A stretch of 64,000 bases of DNA from Bacillota bacterium (GTDB lineage Bacteria; Bacillota; Dethiobacteria; DTU022; UBA8154). The notes below the pieces were generated by a model, which worked only from the letters and a program-made list of their open reading frames with translations, did no database searches and had not been told where the DNA came from. The DNA is taken from NCBI GenBank assembly GCA_012728375.1, contig JAAYFF010000039.1, positions 27,314 to 91,313 on the forward strand, in the 5' to 3' direction. Below, one piece after another: positions 45,100 through 54,632 of the stretch; the stretch's first letter is position 1; each line of letters opens with the position of its first letter. The translations under genes were made by a program, and so were the position numbers.

Positions 45100-46965
45100 T
45101 TATGGAAATTGTTTCGTATCAATTGTATAATATTCGTCGCCCCGCAATTCCATCAATGACACATAACCGGAGCCGGTTCCTTTTACATCTATCACCTGGC
45201 CGTGGTAGGCCCCTTCATAAACGACGCGGCTTCCCTCTTCATCTTCCACAATTACCTTGATAACCTGGCCAATGGAAACCTGCGGATGTACCTGTATGGA
45301 ATAAATTTCATGGGTTCCCGGCTTACGGCCTTTGCTTACAACCAGATCCACCGCATCGCCGGATTGCACCATCTCACCGGCAAGGGGAAATTGAGAAATG
45401 ATATGTCCTTCAGGAATATCGGAGGAATCCTCTTCCTTCACATTGCGTAAAACCAGTCCATAAAGAGTAAGCCACTGCTGGGCATCCTCCAGGGTCCAGC
45501 CCTGAAAATCCCGTAATGAGAAGGGTTTTTTCCCGCGACTGATAATGACATTAACGGTTTCCCCCTTGGAAAGCCGGAAATTTTGGCTTGGATCCTGCCT
45601 TATCACATAGCCCGAAGCTATTTCTTCATTATATTCTCTGCTTACATCCATTTCCAATCCAACATCCTTTAACATCAGGCGGGCTTCCAGCTCTGATCTT
45701 CCTACCAGAGAAGGGACTTCTGCAAACTCCGGTCCCAGGCTGACAATCACTTCTATAACCCGCTTTTGACGTACCTTTCTTTCTGCCGGAGGATCCTGGG
45801 AGATAATATGGCCGGGCGAAACATTTTCATCGTGCATCTCCCCTGCTATTTTAAAACCGAGCCCGGCTTCAGACAATGTGTTTTGAGCCTCCTGAATACT
45901 AAGATTGCGGACATCAGGAACTGAAACTTCGGGAACGATCAGGATACCCCGCAACAAAGCGAAACCGCCCCAGAAGAATAACAGCACCGCTGCAAGTACA
46001 CCTGTGTAGAAAAGCATTTTTTTTAGTTTAAAGCGCCTTTTCTTCACTTCTTCCTGCTCCTCATCGTCCTCTGCAAAAGAATTCCCGGGTGGGGTATAAA
46101 AATAACGCCCCTTTCTACCCCGGCAATCCGTTTCCTCCCGGCTTTCCAGCCACTCTTCCAGGTCTTCCTTCAGCTCCAGCGCGCCGGGATAACGCAAATT
46201 CCGGTCTTTGTGCAGGGTTTTCATGACTATTTTGTCCAATTTCTGCGGTAATGCGGGGTTTAATTCCCTGGGGGGAACAATATCCTCCTGAAGATGTTTT
46301 AAAGCAACTGAAATGGGGCTTTCTCCGGAAAAAGGAACACTGCCTGTTAACAATTCATAAAGGACAACTCCAAGAGAGTAAATATCAGACTTCTGATCCG
46401 CACAACTTCCCCGCGCCTGCTCCGGCGAAGAATAATGAACGGAGCCCAAAAGAGAGCGGCCATGAGTAATCGTCGCGTCGGCCGCAGCACGGGCAATCCC
46501 GAAGTCTGTAACTTTTACCCTTCCGTCCGGAGTGATAATAATATTTTGCGGCTTGATGTCGCGATGAATGACGTTCTCGCTGTGTGCATGTACCAGTGCG
46601 TCGCAGATTTGAAGGACTAATCTGACAGCTTCTTCTGCTTTTAAACAACCTTTTTGCTGGATAAGGCTTTTTAAAGTTTCACCCTGAACATATTCCATCA
46701 CAATAAAGTGTATGCCTTCTTCTTCCCCTTCGTCATAAACATTAACAATTGAGGGATGGGAGAGCATAGCCGAAGCTTTGGCCTCCTGTTTAAAACGGCG
46801 TAAAAACTCAGGGTCATTGACAAATTGTTCATAAAGAATTTTAATGGCAACATAGCGGTTTAAACGCCGGTCAATACCTTTATATACTCGGGCCATTCCG
46901 CCTTCGCCAATTTTTTCAAATATTTCATAACGGTTCCCCAGCAGCCTGCCGAGCATTCTTTTCAC
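45100..46965 (-). CDS. prkC: PASTA-domain Ser/Thr protein kinase
   Basis: The 621-residue kinase has a Hanks-type domain (about 13-275) with GEGGMARVYKG, the lysine in VAIKIL, the catalytic loop HRDIKPQNI and DFGIARA. One membrane span follows at about 330-350. Three extracellular PASTA repeats (about 358-565) and a C-terminal beta-rich tail complete it. PASTA repeats bind muropeptides or lipid II, so the kinase couples cell-wall state to germination and growth. It is encoded with its phosphatase prpC just upstream. GTG start at 46965 with AGGGTG eight bases before. Confidence 0.96.
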   Translation of the reverse strand: MKRMLGRLLGNRYEIFEKIGEGGMARVYKGIDRRLNRYVAIKILYEQFVNDPEFLRRFKQEAKASAMLSHPSIVNVYDEGEEEGIHFIVMEYVQGETLKSLIQQKGCLKAEEAVRLVLQICDALVHAHSENVIHRDIKPQNIIITPDGRVKVTDFGIARAAADATITHGRSLLGSVHYSSPEQARGSCADQKSDIYSLGVVLYELLTGSVPFSGESPISVALKHLQEDIVPPRELNPALPQKLDKIVMKTLHKDRNLRYPGALELKEDLEEWLESREETDCRGRKGRYFYTPPGNSFAEDDEEQEEVKKRRFKLKKMLFYTGVLAAVLLFFWGGFALLRGILIVPEVSVPDVRNLSIQEAQNTLSEAGLGFKIAGEMHDENVSPGHIISQDPPAERKVRQKRVIEVIVSLGPEFAEVPSLVGRSELEARLMLKDVGLEMDVSREYNEEIASGYVIRQDPSQNFRLSKGETVNVIISRGKKPFSLRDFQGWTLEDAQQWLTLYGLVLRNVKEEDSSDIPEGHIISQFPLAGEMVQSGDAVDLVVSKGRKPGTHEIYSIQVHPQVSIGQVIKVIVEDEEGSRVVYEGAYHGQVIDVKGTGSGYVSLMELRGDEYYTIDTKQFP

Positions 46966-47009
46966 TCTGGTTTCACCCTAATTGTAATTTTTTTTTCAAA
47001 ACCAGGATA

Positions 47010-47750
47010 TCAGCATACTTGTATTAATACAAAGGTAATATTATCCAGACCCCCAAAATTGTTGGCCTGTTTCAAGAGTTCATCTGCGGCGGATTCGAGA
47101 TCAGGGTGACCGGTAATTATCCTCCTTATTTGTTCAGGTCTTAGCATAGAGGTCAAGCCATCTGTACAGAGCAGTATGTAATCGCCACATTGGGGTTTTG
47201 ACCGGTAAAAATCAACCTTGTACGAGGATACAGTCCCCAGAGCCCTGGTAAGAAGGTGGCGCTGCGGGTGGGTATAGGCTTCTTCCGGGTCTATTTCACC
47301 GCTCTTGACCAGCACTGCTACCAAGGAATGGTCCTCGGTAATTTGCACACATTTTTCTTTACTAAAGATATGAACCTGGCTGTCCCCCACATGCCCCACC
47401 AGAAGTTCGCCATCCCGCAATACTATCACGGTCAGAGTAGTGCCCATCCCTTCAAACTCGCGGTTTCGCCGCTGTGCAGCCAGTATTTCTTCATTTGCTT
47501 CCCGGATAAATTCCTGCAAAAATAACTGGCAGACCTGCAAGTCCCCCTGCTGTATTGTTTGTCGTTGCTCATTAATTTTTTTCTCCAATAGCTCAATAGC
47601 TATGGAACTGGCAACTTCACCGGCAGCATACCCGCCCATGCCGTCAGCAACTGCAAAAAGAAAAGGACCATTTTCGGGGGGAACATAAAAACGATCCTCA
47701 TTTTTTTCACGCCTGCAACCCCGATGAGAACGGGCTGTAAATTTTAACAT
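47010..47750 (-). CDS. prpC: PP2C-type protein phosphatase
   Basis: The 246-residue phosphatase has the metal motifs NEDRF, FAVADGMGGYAAGEVAS, GTTLTVIVL, GHVGDSQVHIF and CTDGLTSMLRP. It reverses phosphorylation by PrkC, whose gene follows after 44 bp. The frame extends 21 codons upstream through a promoter-like region, so the ATG at 47750 (GGGAGAG site) is the start. A promoter lies just ahead of it. Confidence 0.96.
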   Translation of the reverse strand: MLKFTARSHRGCRREKNEDRFYVPPENGPFLFAVADGMGGYAAGEVASSIAIELLEKKINEQRQTIQQGDLQVCQLFLQEFIREANEEILAAQRRNREFEGMGTTLTVIVLRDGELLVGHVGDSQVHIFSKEKCVQITEDHSLVAVLVKSGEIDPEEAYTHPQRHLLTRALGTVSSYKVDFYRSKPQCGDYILLCTDGLTSMLRPEQIRRIITGHPDLESAADELLKQANNFGGLDNITFVLIQVC

Positions 47751-47784
47751 AGTCTCTCCCTCGCCATTTCGGCCTGGTAGAGTA

Positions 47785-47813
47785 AGTATAACAAAAAGGA
47801 ATTTGAAAAGCAA
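47785..47813 (-). promoter_or_regulatory. Promoter of prpC-prkC and downstream genes
   Basis: On the minus strand TTGCTT (47813-47808) and TATACT (47790-47785) are separated by 17 bp. The same pair of hexamers with the same spacing precedes rqcH at 61685-61713. Confidence 0.7.
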
Positions 47814-47859
47814 CGAACTTTTCTTTGATAAACTTTAAAAAATCGAGAAAAAAGGCGAA

Positions 47860-49224
47860 TTATCTCTTTCTTAGCCGCGCCAGGAAAAAACCGTCAAGGT
47901 CGTGTTTATGAGGCCAGAGATAAACCATCCCGGCCTCTTTTTCCTCCCTTTGAAGCTCCTTAGGCAACAGGGGGGCAAGCAAATCCGGGACAGCCGAAGG
48001 TTCCTTTTTCAGAAAGCTGAGAATCACATCCCTTGTTTCCTCGGGTTCAGTTGAACAAGCGCTGTACACCAAAACCCCTCCTGGCTTAAGGGTTTGAAAG
48101 GCACTCCAAAGGAGCTCTGTTTGCAGCTTGGCAAGCTCTAAAATATCCTTTTCTTTTCTGCGCCATTTTAATTCCCCTTTACGCCGGACAACCCCCAGAC
48201 CGGAACAGGGAACATCGAGGAGGACCCGGTCAAAAAAACCGTACTTATCGGAAGAAATAGTCCGCCCGTCCAGCTTTTCAGCCCTGACAATTTTAATATC
48301 CAGCCTCTTTGTTGTTTTTTGAAGCAATTTTAAGCGATGCGGATATAAATCTGCAGCAACAATTGTCCCTTTGTTGTCCATAATCATGGCCAGATGAGAC
48401 GTCTTCCCCCCGGGCGCGCTGCACAGGTCAAGAACACAATCGCCCGGTTCTGGTTTTAAAAGGGGGGCCACCAGCATCGAGGCCTCTCCCTGAACCTGGA
48501 AAAGGCCATCCTGAAAGCTTTTCAGGTCTGTCAACTTTTTTGTTAGCTTCAGCACCAATCCCTCGGGGGCATAGCGGCAGAACTCGGCTTTTATCCCTTC
48601 CGCTTCCAGAAGCTCTTTTAGATTTTTCGGGGTCGTTTTTAAAGTGTTTGTCCTTATACTTAAAGGAGGCACCCGGTTATTGGCCATGCAAAGCTCTTCG
48701 GCTTCGTCAAAACCCATTTGTCCGAGCCAGCGCCGGGTGAGCCAGAGGGGGAATGAGTGAACAAGGGACAGATATAACGAAGGATTTTCAATCTTGGACG
48801 GCCAGGGTATTTCATCCCTGACCCGGCTAACTTTGCGCAATACCGCGTTAACCAAACCGGCAACTCCCTTGTGCCCGAAGCGATAAGCGAGCTTGACCGA
48901 TTCATCGACAGCTGCAGATTCGGGCACCCTTTTCAGGTAAAGAAGCTGGTACACCCCAAGCCGTAAGATATTGCGGATCCACGGGGTTAACTTCTCCAGC
49001 GGGGAAGTAAGGAAAAGGGAAAGAACCCAGTCCAGCGTGTTTAACCGTTGCAGAACACCATAAGAAAGTTCCGTTAATAAAGACCTTTCTTCTTCAACCA
49101 GAGAAATGCCGGAAAGTAAACGGTTTAAGGCAATATTTGCATAGGCTCCTTCTTCCACTTCTTTCAATACTTTTAAGGCGTAAGATCTTGCTGAATCGTT
49201 TTCCAGAACGTTTTTTTCAACCAA
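47860..49224 (-). CDS. rsmB: 16S rRNA (cytosine-967-C5)-methyltransferase
   Basis: The 454-residue enzyme has an N-terminal NusB-like domain (about 10-140) and a C-terminal RNA methyltransferase. The SAM site is VLDLCSAPGGKTSHLA, and the two catalytic cysteines lie in LLDVPCSGLGVVRRKGELKWRR and VYSACSTEPEE. It makes m5C967 in 16S rRNA. It sits between fmt/DUF116/Zn-peptidase genes and prpC-prkC, the normal Clostridia order. Confidence 0.97.
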   Translation of the reverse strand: MVEKNVLENDSARSYALKVLKEVEEGAYANIALNRLLSGISLVEEERSLLTELSYGVLQRLNTLDWVLSLFLTSPLEKLTPWIRNILRLGVYQLLYLKRVPESAAVDESVKLAYRFGHKGVAGLVNAVLRKVSRVRDEIPWPSKIENPSLYLSLVHSFPLWLTRRWLGQMGFDEAEELCMANNRVPPLSIRTNTLKTTPKNLKELLEAEGIKAEFCRYAPEGLVLKLTKKLTDLKSFQDGLFQVQGEASMLVAPLLKPEPGDCVLDLCSAPGGKTSHLAMIMDNKGTIVAADLYPHRLKLLQKTTKRLDIKIVRAEKLDGRTISSDKYGFFDRVLLDVPCSGLGVVRRKGELKWRRKEKDILELAKLQTELLWSAFQTLKPGGVLVYSACSTEPEETRDVILSFLKKEPSAVPDLLAPLLPKELQREEKEAGMVYLWPHKHDLDGFFLARLRKR

Positions 49225-49225
49225 T

Positions 49226-49912
49226 TTATTCTCTTCCTCTTAGTATAAAAAGCCGGAAAAGTTGCGCCAGAGCAACAGCGAGAGCAGCCACATAGGTTAA
49301 AGCAGCAGCCCGAAGAACTTGCCCCGCGCCTTCCAGTTCCGCGCCCTTAAGGTAACCGCTTCCTTCCAAAAGTGCCAGAGCTCTGTTGCTGGCATTTAGT
49401 TCCACAGGCAGGGTAATTGTTTGAAAAATAACAGCAAAAAGGAAAAGCGCGATACCCACATCCATTAAAAACCCAAGTCCGCCGCTAAACAAAAAACCGA
49501 TAAAGAAAAGGGGCAAGGCAGCCCTTGAGCCAAAGCCGGCCAGCGGGAAAATAGCGTTGCGAATACCGAGGGGCAAGTAAGCTGTATCATGTTGAATGGC
49601 ATGACCTACTTCATGGGCAGCAATGCCCAGGGCAGCAATGGAATTGTTCTGAAAAATTTCCGAGGAAAGCCTTACTACTTTTGCCCGGGGATCATAATGA
49701 TCCGTCAGATGCCCGGGGGTAATTTCTACCGGTACATGCTCCATCCCCGCCTCGTCCAGCAGAATGCGGGCAATTTGCCCCCCGGTCATCCGGCTGCTGG
49801 AATATTGCCTGGAAAAACGTGCATAAGTGCTGGCCACTCTGTTCTGAGCGTAGAGGACAAAGGCAAGGGCAGGAAGAACGAGCAGGATAAACCCGCTGTC
49901 AAAAAAGTACAT
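49226..49912 (-). CDS. YugP-family membrane zinc metallopeptidase
   Basis: The 228-residue protein has an N-terminal span, the metallopeptidase motif AAHEVGHAIQHD (about 108-119), and three further hydrophobic segments. This is the Zn_peptidase_2 (YugP) family, whose substrates are unknown. Its position between DUF116 and rsmB is conserved in many Clostridia, hinting at an envelope quality-control role. It ends one base before rsmB begins. Confidence 0.9.
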   Translation of the reverse strand: MYFFDSGFILLVLPALAFVLYAQNRVASTYARFSRQYSSSRMTGGQIARILLDEAGMEHVPVEITPGHLTDHYDPRAKVVRLSSEIFQNNSIAALGIAAHEVGHAIQHDTAYLPLGIRNAIFPLAGFGSRAALPLFFIGFLFSGGLGFLMDVGIALFLFAVIFQTITLPVELNASNRALALLEGSGYLKGAELEGAGQVLRAAALTYVAALAVALAQLFRLFILRGRE

Positions 49913-50715
49913 TAATATCCAACCTCCCGGTAACTATTTTCCTTCTTAAGGAAAAAATCTAAAGTCTGTTCCACTTTTTGCAAATCTACCCTGGTATTAA
50001 AACATGGCCCCATTGGCCTTTCATTCAGTATGCCGAATACCGGCAGAGGAAAAGTATCGAGGACTCCGCTGGAAAGATCCCTTTCACAGGCGACGGCAAC
50101 AACAACTTTGGGCCGGTACTTTTCCACTGCCCGGCGGGCCAGGGTGCCGCCGGTAACGACCTGGGCATAAACCCCCCTGGAGGCGGTTATCTCCAGGAGA
50201 GATGCTATCTGGCACCTCCCGCAACGCTTGCAGTTTGTAATATCATGCGTTATTTTAACCGGACAGCCGTCAAACTGCAGGCAGTGGGGTAAAAGCAACA
50301 GTATTTTGCGGGCTTCCGTTTTTACAGGAGATAAACATAAAAGCTGGTTATTTACTTCAATAAAAGAACGCTGTATTTTATCCTGGGCAATGGAAAGGAA
50401 ACGGCCTATTTGCAGGACGAAAGGATAAAGGTACAATGTCCGCCCCACAAACCAGGAAAAACCGGGAAACCTTCGTTTTCCTAAAATGGCAAGAACGATA
50501 AAGAGAAGGCCGCAAAGGATAAGCCCCGCGAAAAGAAGGGCAAAGGAGATGATGAGCATGGCCAGATTTCGCGAAAAGACGGCACCGGGATTCCCGGCGA
50601 TTATAAAAAGGTAAACAATAATAGCGATGATAACTAAAAGCGCGGCCAAAAGAAGCCCCAGAAATGTTCTTTTTTTTGTCTTCTCAACTGTTGATATTTC
50701 ATCCAAGTTTTTCAC
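49912..50715 (-). CDS. DUF116 membrane protein with cysteine motif
   Basis: The 267-residue protein has two N-terminal spans (about 18-42 and 52-76). Its cytosolic DUF116 domain has LLLPHCLQFDGCPVKI, NCKRCGRCQI and VVVAVACERDL; the cysteines suggest an Fe-S or zinc site. Its function is unknown. It overlaps fmt by 17 bp and touches the Zn-peptidase gene by one base, so it is tightly co-expressed with protein-start-site enzymes (fmt, def). It starts with GTG. Confidence 0.88.
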   Translation of the reverse strand: MKNLDEISTVEKTKKRTFLGLLLAALLVIIAIIVYLFIIAGNPGAVFSRNLAMLIISFALLFAGLILCGLLFIVLAILGKRRFPGFSWFVGRTLYLYPFVLQIGRFLSIAQDKIQRSFIEVNNQLLCLSPVKTEARKILLLLPHCLQFDGCPVKITHDITNCKRCGRCQIASLLEITASRGVYAQVVTGGTLARRAVEKYRPKVVVAVACERDLSSGVLDTFPLPVFGILNERPMGPCFNTRVDLQKVEQTLDFFLKKENSYREVGY

Positions 50716-51652
50716 CAGCCTGAAGGGAATAACCCTTTAAAAAATCTCCGGTTGCCATTCTTTTTTTGCCTTCCAGCTGCAATTCATATATTTTTAGTAA
50801 ATCTTTGGCAGTGGACACTGCCAAAGAATCCTTTTCCACCCTGCAGATAGTTCCCGGATAACTGAAAAGCTCCGCTGCGTTGGACTGCTTTTCCGGAACA
50901 GCCTTCCAAATTTTAAGCCGTTTTCCCCGATAGTATGTATAGGCTCCTGGAGAGGGATCGAGCGCTCTTACCTGATTGGCAATAGAGCGGGCATCTTTTG
51001 ACCACACAATTACTTCATCCTCCGGGGAAAGGGGAGGGGCATAGGTGGCTTTCTCATCATCCTGGGGAACGCGGGGGGCGTTCCCGCCTATAATCATCTT
51101 CAGGGCTTCCAGCAGTTTTTCAGCTCCCAGAACTGCCAAACGGTTATAAAGCATCCCAAAATTCTCCTCAGGATCAATGCTGACCCTTTCCTGTAAAATT
51201 ATATCTCCGGCATCCATCTTTGGAGACATAAAGAATACGGAAACTCCTGTCTCCCTTTCCCCGGCCAGCAACACCCGCTGCACCGGTGCAGCGCCCCGGT
51301 AAGCCGGCAGGAGAGAAGGGTGAACATTTATGGCACCCAGAGGAGGAATCGCCAAAACTGCCGGAGGCAGAATCATCCCATAGGCAACACAGACAATTAT
51401 CTGAGGCTTTAAGTCCCGGAGGATGCTTTCCAACTCAGCTTTATTGTGCGGCTGAAAAAGCTTTTGTTTATACTTCAAAGCCATTTCTTTTACAGGCGGC
51501 AACGATATCTTTTTGCCCCTTCCCGCCGGGCGATCCGGCCTGGTAATAATTCCCGCCAGGCTGAAATTGTTTTCGATCATCATTTGCAGGGAGGGAAGGG
51601 CAAAAGGAGCCGTCCCAAGAAAAACTGCCGTATTATTTAACAAAAAAACCAC
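50699..51652 (-). CDS. fmt: Methionyl-tRNA formyltransferase
   Basis: The 317-residue enzyme has FLGTAPFALPSL, the RPDRPAGRGKK loop, the catalytic NVHPSLLPAYRGAAPVQRVLLAG block and a C-terminal OB-type domain binding the tRNA. It formylates initiator Met-tRNA; the formyl group is later removed by Def, encoded just upstream. A 20-bp gap follows def. Confidence 0.97.
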   Translation of the reverse strand: MVFLLNNTAVFLGTAPFALPSLQMMIENNFSLAGIITRPDRPAGRGKKISLPPVKEMALKYKQKLFQPHNKAELESILRDLKPQIIVCVAYGMILPPAVLAIPPLGAINVHPSLLPAYRGAAPVQRVLLAGERETGVSVFFMSPKMDAGDIILQERVSIDPEENFGMLYNRLAVLGAEKLLEALKMIIGGNAPRVPQDDEKATYAPPLSPEDEVIVWSKDARSIANQVRALDPSPGAYTYYRGKRLKIWKAVPEKQSNAAELFSYPGTICRVEKDSLAVSTAKDLLKIYELQLEGKKRMATGDFLKGYSLQAGEKLG

Positions 51653-51673
51653 CTCATTTAGCCGGCAATTAGC

Positions 51674-52153
51674 CTAAGACTGCCTTAGTTTTTCCAGCTC
51701 AGCGGGGGTAAGGAGGCGGGTGGCCCGGTCAACGAAAAGGATTCCTTCCAGATGATCAATTTCATGCTGTAAAACCCTTGCTAAAAATCCTTTGACGTCA
51801 AGCCTGATTTCTTTCCCTTCTCTGTTCAGTCCGGTGGCCTGGACATGCTCAGCCCTGGGAACTTCACCATAAAGCCCGGGAAAACTTAAACACCCTTCTA
51901 TATCAACTGCAGTCCCTCTGCTGGACACAATAACCGGGTTAATCAGTTCAAAAACATCATTTTCATCGCGATAAACAATGACTCTTTTTGATATTCCTAC
52001 CTGGGGAGCTGCAAGCCCTGCTCCGTCAGCTTCAATCATCGTCTCAGCCATATCATCCAGCAGCTGAAGCAACTGCGGCGTAAACCGTCTTACCGGTTCG
52101 GCTTTCCGGCGCAAGACAAGGTCATCCCGTTTTCTGATATGTCTCAAAGCCAT
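51674..52153 (-). CDS. def: Peptide deformylase
   Basis: The 159-residue metalloenzyme has all three motifs: GLAAPQVGI, EGCLSFPG (metal cysteine) and LQHEIDHLEGILF (two metal histidines). It removes the formyl group from new proteins. Its ribosome site AAGGAGGT lies at the foot of a 12-bp palindrome in the gap after priA. Confidence 0.97.
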   Translation of the reverse strand: MALRHIRKRDDLVLRRKAEPVRRFTPQLLQLLDDMAETMIEADGAGLAAPQVGISKRVIVYRDENDVFELINPVIVSSRGTAVDIEGCLSFPGLYGEVPRAEHVQATGLNREGKEIRLDVKGFLARVLQHEIDHLEGILFVDRATRLLTPAELEKLRQS

Positions 52154-52168
52154 TTTTTTACCTCCTTG

Positions 52169-52223
52169 TAACTGCTCAGTCTAAGAGATAATCTGTATAT
52201 ACATTAGCCTCTGAGCAGTTACA
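52169..52223 (-). repeat. 12-bp palindrome between priA and def, carrying dispersed repeat copy 2
   Basis: GTAACTGCTCAG (52169-52180) and CTGAGCAGTTAC (52212-52223) are perfect inverted copies with a 31-base spacer. On the minus strand the first arm plus AGG equals the 15-mer found at 6507-6521. Each arm is flanked on its outer side by an AAGGAGGT sequence; only the one next to def serves a recognised gene. Confidence 0.65.
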
Positions 52224-52236
52224 CCTCCTTAAAATA

Positions 52237-54498
52237 TTATAACATTATCTGGGGATTAAAATCCACCGTTACCCGGACATCTTCCCTTAATTCTTTCCTG
52301 AAATTCCAAACGACCTCCCGGATTTCCCCGGCAAAGCGATGCAAATCGTTACCCTTGTAAACAACATGATAGCGAAAATACCCTTCTTTTTTTTGCAGGG
52401 GGGCAGGAAAGGGTTCTGAGAGAAGGAAGTCCTCCCGGCTGTTTATGGGCAATTTTCCGCCCAGCCTCTTTTTCAGTTCAACGGCATAGCGTCTCGCCTT
52501 TTCTTCATCGGGGGAACTGCAACAAAATAAAATTATCTCGGAAAAAGGAGGATAGGCAAGAAGCTCCCGCCTTTTGGCTTCTTCTGCAATAAATCCTTTA
52601 TAATCATGGGATGCCGCCCTTCTAATACTGTAATGCCACGGAGTATAAGTCTGGATGATCACCCTTCCCTTTTTTTCGCCCCTTCCGGCCCTGCCCGCCA
52701 CCTGCGAAAGCAGCTGAAATGTTCTCTCACCGGCCCGGAAATCAGGCAAATGCAGTGTAACATCGGCAGCAATTACTCCAACGAGGGTTACTTCCGGGAA
52801 ATCGAGTCCTTTCGCGACCATCTGGGTGCCGATCAGCACCTGAGCTTTCTTTTCATAAAAAGATTTCCACATTTTAGAATAAGCCCCTTTGGCAGAGGTG
52901 GCATCGCTGTCCATGCGAATAATGTTAATACCCGGAAAAAGCATGGACATTTCTTTTTCTACCCTTTGCGTTCCCAGTCCGAAACTTCTCAAATAGGGGC
53001 TGTGGCATTCCGGGCAGATACTGGTAGCATCGCTCCTGTAACCGCAGATATGGCATTGGAGATGCTCCGGATTGGTATGGTAAGTAAGGGAAACGGAACA
53101 ATAAGGGCAGCGCATAACAAACCCGCAAACCCTGCAGAGCTGGAAACCGGCAAAACCCCGCCGGTTGAGGAAAAGAATCAGCTGTTCTCCCCTGGCTATG
53201 GTTTCTTTTATCGCGGAAAGAAGGGCCCGGCTGAAGATACTTTTATTCTTTTGCTTGAACTCCCTTCGCATATCCACAATCTGAACCGTAGGCAGCAAGC
53301 GTCCTTCAACCCTTTCGGAAATTTCTATTAGCTCCAATTCTTTCCTTTGCACCTTTACATATGAATCCAGGGAAGGAGTTGCGCTCCCCATGAGCAAAAG
53401 AGCTCCGTGATAAACGGCCCTCTGCAGGGCAACATCTCTTGTATGATAACGGGGGGCTTCCTCCTGTTTGTAGGCATTCTCGTGTTCTTCATCAATCACA
53501 ATAAGGCCAATATTTTCAAGGGGAGCAAATACCGCTGAACGGGCGCCGAGGACAACCCTGGCTTCTTTTCTTTTTACTTTCCACCACATATCAAATCTTT
53601 CCCCCGGCGACAGGTTGCTGTGCAGCAAGGCAAATTGCCCTGCAAAACGCCCTCTGAACTGGTTAATAAGTACAGGCGTCAACGCTATCTCAGGAACCAG
53701 GATTAAAACAGTTCGTCCCTCGCTTAATACTTTTTCCGCGGTACGGAAATAAAGCTCCGTTTTTCCGCTCCCGGTTACCCCATAAATTAAAAAATGTTTC
53801 CGTTGGCCTTCAAACCCTTTTAAAATCTCCTGCCAGGCCTTTTCCTGCTGCCCGGTAAGCACCAGACTGGGCTGCGAGCCTGCGGCAAACGTTTCCTCAT
53901 CCCATGGCACACGGACCCGGGGAACTTTTTCTACCCTCAGCAAACCTTTTTTAATCAGAGCATTGAGGCTTTGCCGGCCGGCCTCTGTCTCCCCTCTCAG
54001 CACATCCCAGGGAACCCCTTCTTCTGCCGATAAAGCCACGTACTCAAGAATTAAAGACTGCCTAAAAGCTTTATTGCAGAGCCTTTTGCTTTCTTCGAAC
54101 AAAAGGGGCTTTTCTTTTTGCGGAAAGACAATTTCTTCATATTGTGGTTTAACCCTGCCTTCCCCCGGCGGGAGACAGAGCCTGATTGCTTCAATCCAGC
54201 GGGAAAAGAAATACCTTGATACCCAGTAGCTTAAGCGTATCAACTCCGGAGACAGATGAGCAGCAGCCTTTTCTACTTTTAATACCATTTTGGGATTTTG
54301 TACGGAGGATTCTTCCTTCAGGGAAACAACAAAGGCTCTAACCGTCCCGGAGCGGAAAGGAACAATTACCTGAGTTCCTACCTGAACCTTTTCCTGCAGT
54401 TCCCGGGGCAAAAGATAATCAAAGGGTTTATCAACACCATCACTGTTCACATCAATAATAACCTGCGCATACTTTACTGTCACCTTGGACGGGCACAT
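52237..54498 (-). CDS. priA: Primosomal replication-restart helicase PriA
   Basis: The 753-residue helicase has the 3'-DNA-binding domain (YAQVIIDV, FDYLLP), Walker A YGVTGSGKTELY (about 240), DEEH box (IVIDEEHENAYKQEE), eight zinc-binding cysteines (CRVCGFVMRCPYC and CHICGYRSDATSICPEC) and the C-terminal helicase motifs GTQMVAKGLDFPEVTLV and QVAGRAGRGEKKG. It restarts collapsed forks. The ATG at 54498 has AAAAGGG directly adjacent, so the exact start (or a GTG five codons later) is unsure. Confidence 0.96.
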   Translation of the reverse strand: MCPSKVTVKYAQVIIDVNSDGVDKPFDYLLPRELQEKVQVGTQVIVPFRSGTVRAFVVSLKEESSVQNPKMVLKVEKAAAHLSPELIRLSYWVSRYFFSRWIEAIRLCLPPGEGRVKPQYEEIVFPQKEKPLLFEESKRLCNKAFRQSLILEYVALSAEEGVPWDVLRGETEAGRQSLNALIKKGLLRVEKVPRVRVPWDEETFAAGSQPSLVLTGQQEKAWQEILKGFEGQRKHFLIYGVTGSGKTELYFRTAEKVLSEGRTVLILVPEIALTPVLINQFRGRFAGQFALLHSNLSPGERFDMWWKVKRKEARVVLGARSAVFAPLENIGLIVIDEEHENAYKQEEAPRYHTRDVALQRAVYHGALLLMGSATPSLDSYVKVQRKELELIEISERVEGRLLPTVQIVDMRREFKQKNKSIFSRALLSAIKETIARGEQLILFLNRRGFAGFQLCRVCGFVMRCPYCSVSLTYHTNPEHLQCHICGYRSDATSICPECHSPYLRSFGLGTQRVEKEMSMLFPGINIIRMDSDATSAKGAYSKMWKSFYEKKAQVLIGTQMVAKGLDFPEVTLVGVIAADVTLHLPDFRAGERTFQLLSQVAGRAGRGEKKGRVIIQTYTPWHYSIRRAASHDYKGFIAEEAKRRELLAYPPFSEIILFCCSSPDEEKARRYAVELKKRLGGKLPINSREDFLLSEPFPAPLQKKEGYFRYHVVYKGNDLHRFAGEIREVVWNFRKELREDVRVTVDFNPQIML

Positions 54499-54542
54499 CC
54501 CTTTTATAAAATAAAACGCTGTTTTAATATCCCGGCAAATAT

Positions 54543-54571
54543 ATTATAATAGTAACTGTTATGGCACAAAA
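54543..54571 (-). promoter_or_regulatory. Possible promoter of priA-def-fmt genes
   Basis: A perfect TATAAT (54548-54543, minus strand) has a poor -35 (TTTTGT, 54571-54566) at 17 bp. It lies about 45 bp before the priA ATG. Confidence 0.4.
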
Positions 54572-54632
54572 TAGATGCTGGTTTTATCTTTAGTAATAGT
54601 AACATATTACTTCCGCTGAAGAGAACAAGGAA

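Noticed and set aside
52606..53331. 241-codon plus-strand frame over priA
   Set aside because: Antisense to conserved helicase motifs; no start signals.
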